DNA from: Crossaster papposus
Lineage: Eukaryota > Echinodermata > Asteroidea > Velatida > Solasteridae
Direction: 5' to 3'
Assembly (NCBI GenBank): GCA_037893245.1
Contig: JBAIAA010000695.1
Span: forward strand, 178,827 to 242,826
DNA length: 64,000 bases
The translations under genes were made by a program, and so were the position numbers. The notes below the pieces were generated by a model. That model was not told where the DNA came from. It saw only the letters and a program-made list of their open reading frames with translations, and did no database searches. This document shows, one piece after another, positions 46,242-61,200 of the stretch. Within the stretch, counting starts at the first letter, position 1, and each line of letters begins with the position of its first letter.

Positions 46242-49200
46242 ATGTAAAGGGAAAGAAGTGTGCATAAGAAATATGTAAAGGGAAAGAAGTGTGCATAAGA
46301 AATATGTAAAGGGAAAGAAGTGTGCATAAGAAATATGTAAAGGGAAAGAAGTGTGCATAAGAAATATGTAAAGGGAAAGAAGTGTGCATAAGAAATATGT
46401 AAAGGGAAAGAAGTGTGCATAAGAAATATGTAAAGGGAAAGAAGTGTGCATAAGAAATATGTAAAGGGAAAGAAGTGTGCATAAGAAATATGTAAAGGGA
46501 AAGAAGTGTGCATAAGAAATATGTAAAGGGAAAGAAGTGTGCATAAGAAATATGTAAAGGGAAAGAAGTGTGCATAAGAAATATGTAAAGGGAAAGAAGT
46601 GTGCATAAGAAATATGTAAAGGGAAAGAAGTGTGCATAAGAAATATGTAAAGGGAAAGAAGTGTGCATAAGAAATATGTAAAGGGAAAGAAGTGTGCATA
46701 AGAAATATGTAAAGGGAAAGAAGTGTGCATAAGAAATATGTAAAGGGAAAGAAGTGTGCATAAGAAATATGTAAAGGGAAAGAAGTGTGCATAAGAAATA
46801 TGTAAAGGGAAAGAAGTGTGCATAAGAAATATGTAAAGGGAAAGAAGTGTGCATAAGAAATATGTAAAGGGAAAGAAGTGTGCATAAGAAATATGTAAAG
46901 GGAAAGAAGTGTGCATAAGAAATATGTAAAGGGAAAGAAGTGTGCATAAGAAATATGTAAAGGGAAAGAAGTGTGCATAAGAAATATGTAAAGGGAAAGA
47001 AGTGTGCATAAGAAATATGTAAAGGGAAAGAAGTGTGCATAAGAAATATGTAAAGGGAAAGAAGTGTGCATAAGAAATATGTAAAGGGAAAGAAGTGTGC
47101 ATAAGAAATATGTAAAGGGAAAGAAGTGTGCATAAGAAATATGTAAAGGGAAAGAAGTGTGCATAAGAAATATGTAAAGGGAAAGAAGTGTGCATAAGAA
47201 ATATGTAAAGGGAAAGAAGTGTGCATAAGAAATATGTAAAGGGAAAGAAGTGTGCATAAGAAATATGTAAAGGGAAAGAAGTGTGCATAAGAAATATGTA
47301 AAGGGAAAGAAGTGTGCATAAGAAATATGTAAAGGGAAAGAAGTGTGCATAAGAAATATGTAAAGGGAAAGAAGTGTGCATAAGAAATATGTAAAGGGAA
47401 AGAAGTGTGCATAAGAAATATGTAAAGGGAAAGAAGTGTGCATAAGAAATATGTAAAGGGAAAGAAGTGTGCATAAGAAATATGTAAAGGGAAAGAAGTG
47501 TGCATAAGAAATATGTAAAGGGAAAGAAGTGTGCATAAGAAATATGTAAAGGGAAAGAAGTGTGCATAAGAAATATGTAAAGGGAAAGAAGTGTGCATAA
47601 GAAATATGTAAAGGGAAAGAAGTGTGCATAAGAAATATGTAAAGGGAAAGAAGTGTGCATAAGAAATATGTAAAGGGAAAGAAGTGTGCATAAGAAATAT
47701 GTAAAGGGAAAGAAGTGTGCATAAGAAATATGTAAAGGGAAAGAAGTGTGCATAAGAAATATGTAAAGGGAAAGAAGTGTGCATAAGAAATATGTAAAGG
47801 GAAAGAAGTGTGCATAAGAAATATGTAAAGGGAAAGAAGTGTGCATAAGAAATATGTAAAGGGAAAGAAGTGTGCATAAGAAATATGTAAAGGGAAAGAA
47901 GTGTGCATAAGAAATATGTAAAGGGAAAGAAGTGTGCATAAGAAATATGTAAAGGGAAAGAAGTGTGCATAAGAAATATGTAAAGGGAAAGAAGTGTGCA
48001 TAAGAAATATGTAAAGGGAAAGAAGTGTGCATAAGAAATATGTAAAGGGAAAGAAGTGTGCATAAGAAATATGTAAAGGGAAAGAAGTGTGCATAAGAAA
48101 TATGTAAAGGGAAAGAAGTGTGCATAAGAAATATGTAAAGGGAAAGAAGTGTGCATAAGAAATATGTAAAGGGAAAGAAGTGTGCATAAGAAATATGTAA
48201 AGGGAAAGAAGTGTGCATAAGAAATATGTAAAGGGAAAGAAGTGTGCATAAGAAATATGTAAAGGGAAAGAAGTGTGCATAAGAAATATGTAAAGGGAAA
48301 GAAGTGTGCATAAGAAATATGTAAAGGGAAAGAAGTGTGCATAAGAAATATGTAAAGGGAAAGAAGTGTGCATAAGAAATATGTAAAGGGAAAGAAGTGT
48401 GCATAAGAAATATGTAAAGGGAAAGAAGTGTGCATAAGAAATATGTAAAGGGAAAGAAGTGTGCATAAGAAATATGTAAAGGGAAAGAAGTGTGCATAAG
48501 AAATATGTAAAGGGAAAGAAGTGTGCATAAGAAATATGTAAAGGGAAAGAAGTGTGCATAAGAAATATGTAAAGGGAAAGAAGTGTGCATAAGAAATATG
48601 TAAAGGGAAAGAAGTGTGCATAAGAAATATGTAAAGGGAAAGAAGTGTGCATAAGAAATATGTAAAGGGAAAGAAGTGTGCATAAGAAATATGTAAAGGG
48701 AAAGAAGTGTGCATAAGAAATATGTAAAGGGAAAGAAGTGTGCATAAGAAATATGTAAAGGGAAAGAAGTGTGCATAAGAAATATGTAAAGGGAAAGAAG
48801 TGTGCATAAGAAATATGTAAAGGGAAAGAAGTGTGCATAAGAAATATGTAAAGGGAAAGAAGTGTGCATAAGAAATATGTAAAGGGAAAGAAGTGTGCAT
48901 AAGAAATATGTAAAGGGAAAGAAGTGTGCATAAGAAATATGTAAAGGGAAAGAAGTGTGCATAAGAAATATGTAAAGGGAAAGAAGTGTGCATAAGAAAT
49001 ATGTAAAGGGAAAGAAGTGTGCATAAGAAATATGTAAAGGGAAAGAAGTGTGCATAAGAAATATGTAAAGGGAAAGAAGTGTGCATAAGAAATATGTAAA
49101 GGGAAAGAAGTGTGCATAAGAAATATGTAAAGGGAAAGAAGTGTGCATAAGAAATATGTAAAGGGAAAGAAGTGTGCATAAGAAATATGTAAAGGGAAAG

Positions 49201-52200
49201 AAGTGTGCATAAGAAATATGTAAAGGGAAAGAAGTGTGCATAAGAAATATGTAAAGGGAAAGAAGTGTGCATAAGAAATATGTAAAGGGAAAGAAGTGTG
49301 CATAAGAAATATGTAAAGGGAAAGAAGTGTGCATAAGAAATATGTAAAGGGAAAGAAGTGTGCATAAGAAATATGTAAAGGGAAAGAAGTGTGCATAAGA
49401 AATATGTAAAGGGAAAGAAGTGTGCATAAGAAATATGTAAAGGGAAAGAAGTGTGCATAAGAAATATGTAAAGGGAAAGAAGTGTGCATAAGAAATATGT
49501 AAAGGGAAAGAAGTGTGCATAAGAAATATGTAAAGGGAAAGAAGTGTGCATAAGAAATATGTAAAGGGAAAGAAGTGTGCATAAGAAATATGTAAAGGGA
49601 AAGAAGTGTGCATAAGAAATATGTAAAGGGAAAGAAGTGTGCATAAGAAATATGTAAAGGGAAAGAAGTGTGCATAAGAAATATGTAAAGGGAAAGAAGT
49701 GTGCATAAGAAATATGTAAAGGGAAAGAAGTGTGCATAAGAAATATGTAAAGGGAAAGAAGTGTGCATAAGAAATATGTAAAGGGAAAGAAGTGTGCATA
49801 AGAAATATGTAAAGGGAAAGAAGTGTGCATAAGAAATATGTAAAGGGAAAGAAGTGTGCATAAGAAATATGTAAAGGGAAAGAAGTGTGCATAAGAAATA
49901 TGTAAAGGGAAAGAAGTGTGCATAAGAAATATGTAAAGGGAAAGAAGTGTGCATAAGAAATATGTAAAGGGAAAGAAGTGTGCATAAGAAATATGTAAAG
50001 GGAAAGAAGTGTGCATAAGAAATATGTAAAGGGAAAGAAGTGTGCATAAGAAATATGTAAAGGGAAAGAAGTGTGCATAAGAAATATGTAAAGGGAAAGA
50101 AGTGTGCATAAGAAATATGTAAAGGGAAAGAAGTGTGCATAAGAAATATGTAAAGGGAAAGAAGTGTGCATAAGAAATATGTAAAGGGAAAGAAGTGTGC
50201 ATAAGAAATATGTAAAGGGAAAGAAGTGTGCATAAGAAATATGTAAAGGGAAAGAAGTGTGCATAAGAAATATGTAAAGGGAAAGAAGTGTGCATAAGAA
50301 ATATGTAAAGGGAAAGAAGTGTGCATAAGAAATATGTAAAGGGAAAGAAGTGTGCATAAGAAATATGTAAAGGGAAAGAAGTGTGCATAAGAAATATGTA
50401 AAGGGAAAGAAGTGTGCATAAGAAATATGTAAAGGGAAAGAAGTGTGCATAAGAAATATGTAAAGGGAAAGAAGTGTGCATAAGAAATATGTAAAGGGAA
50501 AGAAGTGTGCATAAGAAATATGTAAAGGGAAAGAAGTGTGCATAAGAAATATGTAAAGGGAAAGAAGTGTGCATAAGAAATATGTAAAGGGAAAGAAGTG
50601 TGCATAAGAAATATGTAAAGGGAAAGAAGTGTGCATAAGAAATATGTAAAGGGAAAGAAGTGTGCATAAGAAATATGTAAAGGGAAAGAAGTGTGCATAA
50701 GAAATATGTAAAGGGAAAGAAGTGTGCATAAGAAATATGTAAAGGGAAAGAAGTGTGCATAAGAAATATGTAAAGGGAAAGAAGTGTGCATAAGAAATAT
50801 GTAAAGGGAAAGAAGTGTGCATAAGAAATATGTAAAGGGAAAGAAGTGTGCATAAGAAATATGTAAAGGGAAAGAAGTGTGCATAAGAAATATGTAAAGG
50901 GAAAGAAGTGTGCATAAGAAATATGTAAAGGGAAAGAAGTGTGCATAAGAAATATGTAAAGGGAAAGAAGTGTGCATAAGAAATATGTAAAGGGAAAGAA
51001 GTGTGCATAAGAAATATGTAAAGGGAAAGAAGTGTGCATAAGAAATATGTAAAGGGAAAGAAGTGTGCATAAGAAATATGTAAAGGGAAAGAAGTGTGCA
51101 TAAGAAATATGTAAAGGGAAAGAAGTGTGCATAAGAAATATGTAAAGGGAAAGAAGTGTGCATAAGAAATATGTAAAGGGAAAGAAGTGTGCATAAGAAA
51201 TATGTAAAGGGAAAGAAGTGTGCATAAGAAATATGTAAAGGGAAAGAAGTGTGCATAAGAAATATGTAAAGGGAAAGAAGTGTGCATAAGAAATATGTAA
51301 AGGGAAAGAAGTGTGCATAAGAAATATGTAAAGGGAAAGAAGTGTGCATAAGAAATATGTAAAGGGAAAGAAGTGTGCATAAGAAATATGTAAAGGGAAA
51401 GAAGTGTGCATAAGAAATATGTAAAGGGAAAGAAGTGTGCATAAGAAATATGTAAAGGGAAAGAAGTGTGCATAAGAAATATGTAAAGGGAAAGAAGTGT
51501 GCATAAGAAATATGTAAAGGGAAAGAAGTGTGCATAAGAAATATGTAAAGGGAAAGAAGTGTGCATAAGAAATATGTAAAGGGAAAGAAGTGTGCATAAG
51601 AAATATGTAAAGGGAAAGAAGTGTGCATAAGAAATATGTAAAGGGAAAGAAGTGTGCATAAGAAATATGTAAAGGGAAAGAAGTGTGCATAAGAAATATG
51701 TAAAGGGAAAGAAGTGTGCATAAGAAATATGTAAAGGGAAAGAAGTGTGCATAAGAAATATGTAAAGGGAAAGAAGTGTGCATAAGAAATATGTAAAGGG
51801 AAAGAAGTGTGCATAAGAAATATGTAAAGGGAAAGAAGTGTGCATAAGAAATATGTAAAGGGAAAGAAGTGTGCATAAGAAATATGTAAAGGGAAAGAAG
51901 TGTGCATAAGAAATATGTAAAGGGAAAGAAGTGTGCATAAGAAATATGTAAAGGGAAAGAAGTGTGCATAAGAAATATGTAAAGGGAAAGAAGTGTGCAT
52001 AAGAAATATGTAAAGGGAAAGAAGTGTGCATAAGAAATATGTAAAGGGAAAGAAGTGTGCATAAGAAATATGTAAAGGGAAAGAAGTGTGCATAAGAAAT
52101 ATGTAAAGGGAAAGAAGTGTGCATAAGAAATATGTAAAGGGAAAGAAGTGTGCATAAGAAATATGTAAAGGGAAAGAAGTGTGCATAAGAAATATGTAAA

Positions 52201-55200
52201 GGGAAAGAAGTGTGCATAAGAAATATGTAAAGGGAAAGAAGTGTGCATAAGAAATATGTAAAGGGAAAGAAGTGTGCATAAGAAATATGTAAAGGGAAAG
52301 AAGTGTGCATAAGAAATATGTAAAGGGAAAGAAGTGTGCATAAGAAATATGTAAAGGGAAAGAAGTGTGCATAAGAAATATGTAAAGGGAAAGAAGTGTG
52401 CATAAGAAATATGTAAAGGGAAAGAAGTGTGCATAAGAAATATGTAAAGGGAAAGAAGTGTGCATAAGAAATATGTAAAGGGAAAGAAGTGTGCATAAGA
52501 AATATGTAAAGGGAAAGAAGTGTGCATAAGAAATATGTAAAGGGAAAGAAGTGTGCATAAGAAATATGTAAAGGGAAAGAAGTGTGCATAAGAAATATGT
52601 AAAGGGAAAGAAGTGTGCATAAGAAATATGTAAAGGGAAAGAAGTGTGCATAAGAAATATGTAAAGGGAAAGAAGTGTGCATAAGAAATATGTAAAGGGA
52701 AAGAAGTGTGCATAAGAAATATGTAAAGGGAAAGAAGTGTGCATAAGAAATATGTAAAGGGAAAGAAGTGTGCATAAGAAATATGTAAAGGGAAAGAAGT
52801 GTGCATAAGAAATATGTAAAGGGAAAGAAGTGTGCATAAGAAATATGTAAAGGGAAAGAAGTGTGCATAAGAAATATGTAAAGGGAAAGAAGTGTGCATA
52901 AGAAATATGTAAAGGGAAAGAAGTGTGCATAAGAAATATGTAAAGGGAAAGAAGTGTGCATAAGAAATATGTAAAGGGAAAGAAGTGTGCATAAGAAATA
53001 TGTAAAGGGAAAGAAGTGTGCATAAGAAATATGTAAAGGGAAAGAAGTGTGCATAAGAATAGTAAAGGAAAGAGGTGCATAAGAAATATGTAAAGGGAAA
53101 GAAGTGTGCATAAGAAATATGTAAAGGGAAAGAAGTGTGCATAAGAAATATGTAAAGGGAAAGAAGTGTGCATAAGAAATATGTAAAGGGAAAGAAGTGT
53201 GCATAAGAAATATGTAAAGGGAAAGAAGTGTGCATAAGAAATATGTAAAGGGAAAGAAGTGTGCATAAGAAATATGTAAAGGGAAAGAAGTGTGCATAAG
53301 AAATATGTAAAGGGAAAGAAGTGTGCATAAGAAATATGTAAAGGGAAAGAAGTGTGCATAAGAAATATGTAAAGGGAAAGAAGTGTGCATAAGAAATATG
53401 TAAAGGGAAAGAAGTGTGCATAAGAAATATGTAAAGGGAAAGAAGTGTGCATAAGAAATATGTAAAGGGAAAGAAGTGTGCATAAGAAATATGTAAAGGG
53501 AAAGAAGTGTGCATAAGAAATATGTAAAGGGAAAGAAGTGTGCATAAGAAATATGTAAAGGGAAAGAAGTGTGCATAAGAAATATGTAAAGGGAAAGAAG
53601 TGTGCATAAGAAATATGTAAAGGGAAAGAAGTGTGCATAAGAAATATGTAAAGGGAAAGAAGTGTGCATAAGAAATATGTAAAGGGAAAGAAGTGTGCAT
53701 AAGAAATATGTAAAGGGAAAGAAGTGTGCATAAGAAATATGTAAAGGGAAAGAAGTGTGCATAAGAAATATGTAAAGGGAAAGAAGTGTGCATAAGAAAT
53801 ATGTAAAGGGAAAGAAGTGTGCATAAGAAATATGTAAAGGGAAAGAAGTGTGCATAAGAAATATGTAAAGGGAAAGAAGTGTGCATAAGAAATATGTAAA
53901 GGGAAAGAAGTGTGCATAAGAAATATGTAAAGGGAAAGAAGTGTGCATAAGAAATATGTAAAGGGAAAGAAGTGTGCATAAGAAATATGTAAAGGGAAAG
54001 AAGTGTGCATAAGAAATATGTAAAGGGAAAGAAGTGTGCATAAGAAATATGTAAAGGGAAAGAAGTGTGCATAAGAAATATGTAAAGGGAAAGAAGTGTG
54101 CATAAGAAATATGTAAAGGGAAAGAAGTGTGCATAAGAAATATGTAAAGGGAAAGAAGTGTGCATAAGAAATATGTAAAGGGAAAGAAGTGTGCATAAGA
54201 AATATGTAAAGGGAAAGAAGTGTGCATAAGAAATATGTAAAGGGAAAGAAGTGTGCATAAGAAATATGTAAAGGGAAAGAAGTGTGCATAAGAAATATGT
54301 AAAGGGAAAGAAGTGTGCATAAGAAATATGTAAAGGGAAAGAAGTGTGCATAAGAAATATGTAAAGGGAAAGAAGTGTGCATAAGAAATATGTAAAGGGA
54401 AAGAAGTGTGCATAAGAAATATGTAAAGGGAAAGAAGTGTGCATAAGAAATATGTAAAGGGAAAGAAGTGTGCATAAGAAATATGTAAAGGGAAAGAAGT
54501 GTGCATAAGAAATATGTAAAGGGAAAGAAGTGTGCATAAGAAATATGTAAAGGGAAAGAAGTGTGCATAAGAAATATGTAAAGGGAAAGAAGTGTGCATA
54601 AGAAATATGTAAAGGGAAAGAAGTGTGCATAAGAAATATGTAAAGGGAAAGAAGTGTGCATAAGAAATATGTAAAGGGAAAGAAGTGTGCATAAGAAATA
54701 TGTAAAGGGAAAGAAGTGTGCATAAGAAATATGTAAAGGGAAAGAAGTGTGCATAAGAAATATGTAAAGGGAAAGAAGTGTGCATAAGAAATATGTAAAG
54801 GGAAAGAAGTGTGCATAAGAAATATGTAAAGGGAAAGAAGTGTGCATAAGAAATATGTAAAGGGAAAGAAGTGTGCATAAGAAATATGTAAAGGGAAAGA
54901 AGTGTGCATAAGAAATATGTAAAGGGAAAGAAGTGTGCATAAGAAATATGTAAAGGGAAAGAAGTGTGCATAAGAAATATGTAAAGGGAAAGAAGTGTGC
55001 ATAAGAAATATGTAAAGGGAAAGAAGTGTGCATAAGAAATATGTAAAGGGAAAGAAGTGTGCATAAGAAATATGTAAAGGGAAAGAAGTGTGCATAAGAA
55101 ATATGTAAAGGGAAAGAAGTGTGCATAAGAAATATGTAAAGGGAAAGAAGTGTGCATAAGAAATATGTAAAGGGAAAGAAGTGTGCATAAGAAATATGTA

Positions 55201-58200
55201 AAGGGAAAGAAGTGTGCATAAGAAATATGTAAAGGGAAAGAAGTGTGCATAAGAAATATGTAAAGGGAAAGAAGTGTGCATAAGAAATATGTAAAGGGAA
55301 AGAAGTGTGCATAAGAAATATGTAAAGGGAAAGAAGTGTGCATAAGAAATATGTAAAGGGAAAGAAGTGTGCATAAGAAATATGTAAAGGGAAAGAAGTG
55401 TGCATAAGAAATATGTAAAGGGAAAGAAGTGTGCATAAGAAATATGTAAAGGGAAAGAAGTGTGCATAAGAAATATGTAAAGGGAAAGAAGTGTGCATAA
55501 GAAATATGTAAAGGGAAAGAAGTGTGCATAAGAAATATGTAAAGGGAAAGAAGTGTGCATAAGAAATATGTAAAGGGAAAGAAGTGTGCATAAGAAATAT
55601 GTAAAGGGAAAGAAGTGTGCATAAGAAATATGTAAAGGGAAAGAAGTGTGCATAAGAAATATGTAAAGGGAAAGAAGTGTGCATAAGAAATATGTAAAGG
55701 GAAAGAAGTGTGCATAAGAAATATGTAAAGGGAAAGAAGTGTGCATAAGAAATATGTAAAGGGAAAGAAGTGTGCATAAGAAATATGTAAAGGGAAAGAA
55801 GTGTGCATAAGAAATATGTAAAGGGAAAGAAGTGTGCATAAGAAATATGTAAAGGGAAAGAAGTGTGCATAAGAAATATGTAAAGGGAAAGAAGTGTGCA
55901 TAAGAAATATGTAAAGGGAAAGAAGTGTGCATAAGAAATATGTAAAGGGAAAGAAGTGTGCATAAGAAATATGTAAAGGGAAAGAAGTGTGCATAAGAAA
56001 TATGTAAAGGGAAAGAAGTGTGCATAAGAAATATGTAAAGGGAAAGAAGTGTGCATAAGAAATATGTAAAGGGAAAGAAGTGTGCATAAGAAATATGTAA
56101 AGGGAAAGAAGTGTGCATAAGAAATATGTAAAGGGAAAGAAGTGTGCATAAGAAATATGTAAAGGGAAAGAAGTGTGCATAAGAAATATGTAAAGGGAAA
56201 GAAGTGTGCATAAGAAATATGTAAAGGGAAAGAAGTGTGCATAAGAAATATGTAAAGGGAAAGAAGTGTGCATAAGAAATATGTAAAGGGAAAGAAGTGT
56301 GCATAAGAAATATGTAAAGGGAAAGAAGTGTGCATAAGAAATATGTAAAGGGAAAGAAGTGTGCATAAGAAATATGTAAAGGGAAAGAAGTGTGCATAAG
56401 AAATATGTAAAGGGAAAGAAGTGTGCATAAGAAATATGTAAAGGGAAAGAAGTGTGCATAAGAAATATGTAAAGGGAAAGAAGTGTGCATAAGAAATATG
56501 TAAAGGGAAAGAAGTGTGCATAAGAAATATGTAAAGGGAAAGAAGTGTGCATAAGAAATATGTAAAGGGAAAGAAGTGTGCATAAGAAATATGTAAAGGG
56601 AAAGAAGTGTGCATAAGAAATATGTAAAGGGAAAGAAGTGTGCATAAGAAATATGTAAAGGGAAAGAAGTGTGCATAAGAAATATGTAAAGGGAAAGAAG
56701 TGTGCATAAGAAATATGTAAAGGGAAAGAAGTGTGCATAAGAAATATGTAAAGGGAAAGAAGTGTGCATAAGAAATATGTAAAGGGAAAGAAGTGTGCAT
56801 AAGAAATATGTAAAGGGAAAGAAGTGTGCATAAGAAATATGTAAAGGGAAAGAAGTGTGCATAAGAAATATGTAAAGGGAAAGAAGTGTGCATAAGAAAT
56901 ATGTAAAGGGAAAGAAGTGTGCATAAGAAATATGTAAAGGGAAAGAAGTGTGCATAAGAAATATGTAAAGGGAAAGAAGTGTGCATAAGAAATATGTAAA
57001 GGGAAAGAAGTGTGCATAAGAAATATGTAAAGGGAAAGAAGTGTGCATAAGAAATATGTAAAGGGAAAGAAGTGTGCATAAGAAATATGTAAAGGGAAAG
57101 AAGTGTGCATAAGAAATATGTAAAGGGAAAGAAGTGTGCATAAGAAATATGTAAAGGGAAAGAAGTGTGCATAAGAAATATGTAAAGGGAAAGAAGTGTG
57201 CATAAGAAATATGTAAAGGGAAAGAAGTGTGCATAAGAAATATGTAAAGGGAAAGAAGTGTGCATAAGAAATATGTAAAGGGAAAGAAGTGTGCATAAGA
57301 AATATGTAAAGGGAAAGAAGTGTGCATAAGAAATATGTAAAGGGAAAGAAGTGTGCATAAGAAATATGTAAAGGGAAAGAAGTGTGCATAAGAAATATGT
57401 AAAGGGAAAGAAGTGTGCATAAGAAATATGTAAAGGGAAAGAAGTGTGCATAAGAAATATGTAAAGGGAAAGAAGTGTGCATAAGAAATATGTAAAGGGA
57501 AAGAAGTGTGCATAAGAAATATGTAAAGGGAAAGAAGTGTGCATAAGAAATATGTAAAGGGAAAGAAGTGTGCATAAGAAATATGTAAAGGGAAAGAAGT
57601 GTGCATAAGAAATATGTAAAGGGAAAGAAGTGTGCATAAGAAATATGTAAAGGGAAAGAAGTGTGCATAAGAAATATGTAAAGGGAAAGAAGTGTGCATA
57701 AGAAATATGTAAAGGGAAAGAAGTGTGCATAAGAAATATGTAAAGGGAAAGAAGTGTGCATAAGAAATATGTAAAGGGAAAGAAGTGTGCATAAGAAATA
57801 TGTAAAGGGAAAGAAGTGTGCATAAGAAATATGTAAAGGGAAAGAAGTGTGCATAAGAAATATGTAAAGGGAAAGAAGTGTGCATAAGAAATATGTAAAG
57901 GGAAAGAAGTGTGCATAAGAAATATGTAAAGGGAAAGAAGTGTGCATAAGAAATATGTAAAGGGAAAGAAGTGTGCATAAGAAATATGTAAAGGGAAAGA
58001 AGTGTGCATAAGAAATATGTAAAGGGAAAGAAGTGTGCATAAGAAATATGTAAAGGGAAAGAAGTGTGCATAAGAAATATGTAAAGGGAAAGAAGTGTGC
58101 ATAAGAAATATGTAAAGGGAAAGAAGTGTGCATAAGAAATATGTAAAGGGAAAGAAGTGTGCATAAGAAATATGTAAAGGGAAAGAAGTGTGCATAAGAA

Positions 58201-61200
58201 ATATGTAAAGGGAAAGAAGTGTGCATAAGAAATATGTAAAGGGAAAGAAGTGTGCATAAGAAATATGTAAAGGGAAAGAAGTGTGCATAAGAAATATGTA
58301 AAGGGAAAGAAGTGTGCATAAGAAATATGTAAAGGGAAAGAAGTGTGCATAAGAAATATGTAAAGGGAAAGAAGTGTGCATAAGAAATATGTAAAGGGAA
58401 AGAAGTGTGCATAAGAAATATGTAAAGGGAAAGAAGTGTGCATAAGAAATATGTAAAGGGAAAGAAGTGTGCATAAGAAATATGTAAAGGGAAAGAAGTG
58501 TGCATAAGAAATATGTAAAGGGAAAGAAGTGTGCATAAGAAATATGTAAAGGGAAAGAAGTGTGCATAAGAAATATGTAAAGGGAAAGAAGTGTGCATAA
58601 GAAATATGTAAAGGGAAAGAAGTGTGCATAAGAAATATGTAAAGGGAAAGAAGTGTGCATAAGAAATATGTAAAGGGAAAGAAGTGTGCATAAGAAATAT
58701 GTAAAGGGAAAGAAGTGTGCATAAGAAATATGTAAAGGGAAAGAAGTGTGCATAAGAAATATGTAAAGGGAAAGAAGTGTGCATAAGAAATATGTAAAGG
58801 GAAAGAAGTGTGCATAAGAAATATGTAAAGGGAAAGAAGTGTGCATAAGAAATATGTAAAGGGAAAGAAGTGTGCATAAGAAATATGTAAAGGGAAAGAA
58901 GTGTGCATAAGAAATATGTAAAGGGAAAGAAGTGTGCATAAGAAATATGTAAAGGGAAAGAAGTGTGCATAAGAAATATGTAAAGGGAAAGAAGTGTGCA
59001 TAAGAAATATGTAAAGGGAAAGAAGTGTGCATAAGAAATATGTAAAGGGAAAGAAGTGTGCATAAGAAATATGTAAAGGGAAAGAAGTGTGCATAAGAAA
59101 TATGTAAAGGGAAAGAAGTGTGCATAAGAAATATGTAAAGGGAAAGAAGTGTGCATAAGAAATATGTAAAGGGAAAGAAGTGTGCATAAGAAATATGTAA
59201 AGGGAAAGAAGTGTGCATAAGAAATATGTAAAGGGAAAGAAGTGTGCATAAGAAATATGTAAAGGGAAAGAAGTGTGCATAAGAAATATGTAAAGGGAAA
59301 GAAGTGTGCATAAGAAATATGTAAAGGGAAAGAAGTGTGCATAAGAAATATGTAAAGGGAAAGAAGTGTGCATAAGAAATATGTAAAGGGAAAGAAGTGT
59401 GCATAAGAAATATGTAAAGGGAAAGAAGTGTGCATAAGAAATATGTAAAGGGAAAGAAGTGTGCATAAGAAATATGTAAAGGGAAAGAAGTGTGCATAAG
59501 AAATATGTAAAGGGAAAGAAGTGTGCATAAGAAATATGTAAAGGGAAAGAAGTGTGCATAAGAAATATGTAAAGGGAAAGAAGTGTGCATAAGAAATATG
59601 TAAAGGGAAAGAAGTGTGCATAAGAAATATGTAAAGGGAAAGAAGTGTGCATAAGAAATATGTAAAGGGAAAGAAGTGTGCATAAGAAATATGTAAAGGG
59701 AAAGAAGTGTGCATAAGAAATATGTAAAGGGAAAGAAGTGTGCATAAGAAATATGTAAAGGGAAAGAAGTGTGCATAAGAAATATGTAAAGGGAAAGAAG
59801 TGTGCATAAGAAATATGTAAAGGGAAAGAAGTGTGCATAAGAAATATGTAAAGGGAAAGAAGTGTGCATAAGAAATATGTAAAGGGAAAGAAGTGTGCAT
59901 AAGAAATATGTAAAGGGAAAGAAGTGTGCATAAGAAATATGTAAAGGGAAAGAAGTGTGCATAAGAAATATGTAAAGGGAAAGAAGTGTGCATAAGAAAT
60001 ATGTAAAGGGAAAGAAGTGTGCATAAGAAATATGTAAAGGGAAAGAAGTGTGCATAAGAAATATGTAAAGGGAAAGAAGTGTGCATAAGAAATATGTAAA
60101 GGGAAAGAAGTGTGCATAAGAAATATGTAAAGGGAAAGAAGTGTGCATAAGAAATATGTAAAGGGAAAGAAGTGTGCATAAGAAATATGTAAAGGGAAAG
60201 AAGTGTGCATAAGAAATATGTAAAGGGAAAGAAGTGTGCATAAGAAATATGTAAAGGGAAAGAAGTGTGCATAAGAAATATGTAAAGGGAAAGAAGTGTG
60301 CATAAGAAATATGTAAAGGGAAAGAAGTGTGCATAAGAAATATGTAAAGGGAAAGAAGTGTGCATAAGAAATATGTAAAGGGAAAGAAGTGTGCATAAGA
60401 AATATGTAAAGGGAAAGAAGTGTGCATAAGAAATATGTAAAGGGAAAGAAGTGTGCATAAGAAATATGTAAAGGGAAAGAAGTGTGCATAAGAAATATGT
60501 AAAGGGAAAGAAGTGTGCATAAGAAATATGTAAAGGGAAAGAAGTGTGCATAAGAAATATGTAAAGGGAAAGAAGTGTGCATAAGAAATATGTAAAGGGA
60601 AAGAAGTGTGCATAAGAAATATGTAAAGGGAAAGAAGTGTGCATAAGAAATATGTAAAGGGAAAGAAGTGTGCATAAGAAATATGTAAAGGGAAAGAAGT
60701 GTGCATAAGAAATATGTAAAGGGAAAGAAGTGTGCATAAGAAATATGTAAAGGGAAAGAAGTGTGCATAAGAAATATGTAAAGGGAAAGAAGTGTGCATA
60801 AGAAATATGTAAAGGGAAAGAAGTGTGCATAAGAAATATGTAAAGGGAAAGAAGTGTGCATAAGAAATATGTAAAGGGAAAGAAGTGTGCATAAGAAATA
60901 TGTAAAGGGAAAGAAGTGTGCATAAGAAATATGTAAAGGGAAAGAAGTGTGCATAAGAAATATGTAAAGGGAAAGAAGTGTGCATAAGAAATATGTAAAG
61001 GGAAAGAAGTGTGCATAAGAAATATGTAAAGGGAAAGAAGTGTGCATAAGAAATATGTAAAGGGAAAGAAGTGTGCATAAGAAATATGTAAAGGGAAAGA
61101 AGTGTGCATAAGAAATATGTAAAGGGAAAGAAGTGTGCATAAGAAATATGTAAAGGGAAAGAAGTGTGCATAAGAAATATGTAAAGGGAAAGAAGTGTGC

